From Pomphorhynchus laevis (lineage: Eukaryota > Acanthocephala > Palaeacanthocephala > Echinorhynchida > Pomphorhynchidae): 64,000 nucleotides of DNA. The position numbers and the translations under genes are program-made. The stretch spans positions 62,001-126,000 of the forward strand of contig WNNJ02001487.1 in NCBI GenBank assembly GCA_012934845.2, given 5' to 3'. Positions 62,144 to 64,000 of the stretch are shown in pieces. The stretch's first letter is position 1. Each line of letters begins with the position of its first letter. The notes under the pieces were generated by a model. The model made no database searches and was not told the DNA's origin. It saw only the letters and a list, made by a program, of their open reading frames with translations.

Positions 62144-64000
62144 CTAGAATATTGAAAAATAACAGAATCTTAAATCATTTGCCTGACAAAAATAAATCGA
62201 ATGTATAACGAGTTGTATTTCGTGTAATAAAACCAAGCCCAACATTTATGTTGCCAACCCAACAAAAGTTTCACATTGCATTTTTTCATTTAGCACCTAA
62301 ATGGTGCTAAATCTTAAATTCCTTATTTTTACCTATAGAGCGATTTTATTACTTAACAATTTATCCGATATTTAAATACAGAGATTGAATTATCTTTTGG
62401 ATATTATTGGGATCAGGCTTTAAAGTTGATAAAAGACGGGTATGGCAAGAAAGCATTAATGAAACAAACTAGTATCATACATATGAGCAAAGTTCGTTGA
62501 ATTCACATATGTTAAGAGTGCTTCGGAATGGCTACAAGCATGTCCTTTACATTGCCAACTAAATTATTTCAGGATGTACCAGAGGCTGGAAGGCGTCGAA
62601 CGTCGCCAAATATGCAAGACTGTTGTCAGTGTGAAGAATCGATGGACATAACATAGGCGCTATCCTGCAAAGATAACAAATTGACAATTTTAAGGAATGG
62701 AGTACAAGTAGTGAGGACGGAGCACATCTTGATGTTGTTTGTAATAGACTATTCGGTGATCAATTCGAGCGAGTGTTTTGATGTCGCTATACTTAACAAC
62801 CACACCGTTTAATATTCCCTATCAACTTTTAGCGTATTCAATTATCACAAAGCTGGCAAAAGATTAAATTATAAGATAATCAATCTCGTTGATCTAGGTA
62901 GTTCCGTATCGTTGGTTTTCGCTTCATATGGTGCGAAATATCGCTACGAATTTTAAGACTTACCACACCATATAATCTATCAAATCATCAATAAATTCGT
63001 ATAATGTAATTGTAGATGGAACACATATTTGTTTTTCAGTTTACAATGTTTGTGTTTTCATTCTCTCATTGCTGTCAACATTATAATAAAGAGGCAATCG
63101 AGGTAACCTGGAAGCAATCGCATTCAGAGATTAAGTACATCTTTACGATTAAGATACAACATAACAGTGTTAACTTTTATGAACCCTAATTGCGGGGTTA
63201 ATGGCAAAAATCTAAAAACAATATTTTTAACAAGCAGTGATAAATTTTATCAAAAATAAAATTTACGAATTACGTAATTTTTAGATATAATAGTTTAACA
63301 AATATAAAATTATGTGTTTATTTCTTTGGCGTTATCTTTAGTTTATTTTATATAGTTTACTTGGACCCTTTATTCTATCTAGCCCATACTAAATACTTCA
63401 AGTGGACACTGTCCACTCCATAATAGTTTTAATAGCTGTAGAGGCCATATAGCACAATTTGGGATCTTATGGTTTTTGTTTGAGGTATTTGTTAGTCATT
63501 AGTCATTAGTTAGTATTAGTTATTTATCATACAATCAGGTATTTGTTTGATACTAATTTATAGCTTAAAGACAGCGATTCACTTCTGTTTTTTTCTCGCT
63601 TGTCTCCTTCGGGAAAAAACCCAGTTCCTGAAATACGATCGCTTATAGGCAAACACTTAATAATATTTACTCATACGATTATTATTTTACTTGTTCCCAT
63701 TATTTAAACTGAACCAAACAGTCAATATATAGGCAATCCCCTGTCTCGCTGCAAAGGAGGTAATAAATTTATCAAAACCAGTATCTTTACATTAACTGTG
63801 ACTTTACTCTGAGTAACTCTCAGGCACTGCATGTGCTATAAACATCACCTTAAAAATTCGCAGCTGAAGATTCAAATTGCTCGTACCTAGCAGATATTTT
63901 TAAGTTTGACAATTGAAATAACAGCTGTCTGCTTACTCATGAAACATGTTTTTTATTTCAAAGATTCTTGCTTTAAAAAGCAGCATCTTTAAAAGATTCT
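62144..64000. other. Right flank, nothing supportable
   Basis: Moderately AT-rich, with no open frame of note. Upstream exons of the minus-strand gene could lie here but none could be recognised. The palindrome agtggacactgtccact occurs near 63400. Confidence 0.4.

Overview
The window is eukaryotic and very AT-rich. It holds spliced genes with GT-AG introns, kilobase-scale repeat-filled introns, LINE and Penelope-like retroelements, MITEs, tRNA-headed short repeats and a large satellite. An invertebrate animal is the most likely source. Minimal introns of 44-54 nt, many Penelope-like elements, hammerhead-like motifs and a splice-acceptor AG directly abutting a start codon would all suit a flatworm-like genome, but the sequence does not prove this.

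Layout, left to right. 1-845: 3' end of a CR1/Jockey-type LINE. 3539-23789 (+): cytosolic valyl-tRNA synthetase in 19 recognisable exons (962 codons, all phases agreeing). Its long introns hold a hammerhead-like SINE (5.95-6.19 kb), nested MITEs (8.76-9.78 kb), a GIY-YIG Penelope remnant (10.5-12.1 kb), a YIDD-type Penelope-like copy (14.3-15.7 kb) and several local tandem duplications. The extreme C-terminal coiled coil of the enzyme was not located. 24.7-26.1 kb: stacked Penelope-like tails. 27.0-28.3 kb: internally deleted LINE. 28.3-29.95 kb: GIY-YIG Penelope copy, abutted by a longer YIDD-type copy (29.95-32.13 kb, minus) and followed by another (34.2-35.9 kb, plus). 32.6-33.1 kb and 36.0-37.5 kb: small repeat families with hammerhead-like cores and a 63-bp inverted-repeat element. 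38.46-38.56 kb: pure (TA)n. 39.2-39.65 kb: integrase fossil. 40.5-48.85 kb: a 14-bp satellite in both orientations, interleaved with Penelope-like pieces as a large inverted structure. 50-51 kb and 56.8-59.25 kb: more Penelope-like pieces.

A second host gene runs on the minus strand (62143-56450). It has at least five exons and an architecture (beta-propeller-like part, helical linker, beta-rich part, helical C-terminus) that best resembles FAAP100/FANCB of the Fanconi core complex. Its last intron was enlarged by retroelement insertions. It and the valyl-tRNA synthetase gene converge tail to tail across about 32 kb of repeats.

The most unusual signals are RNA-level motifs in the mobile elements. 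The tails of the YIDD-type Penelope-like copies and a 398-bp retrozyme-like unit at 60.7-61.2 kb both show crossing helices arranged as in HDV-like ribozymes, next to CTGATGA and GAAAC boxes. Separate short repeats carry near-canonical hammerhead cores.
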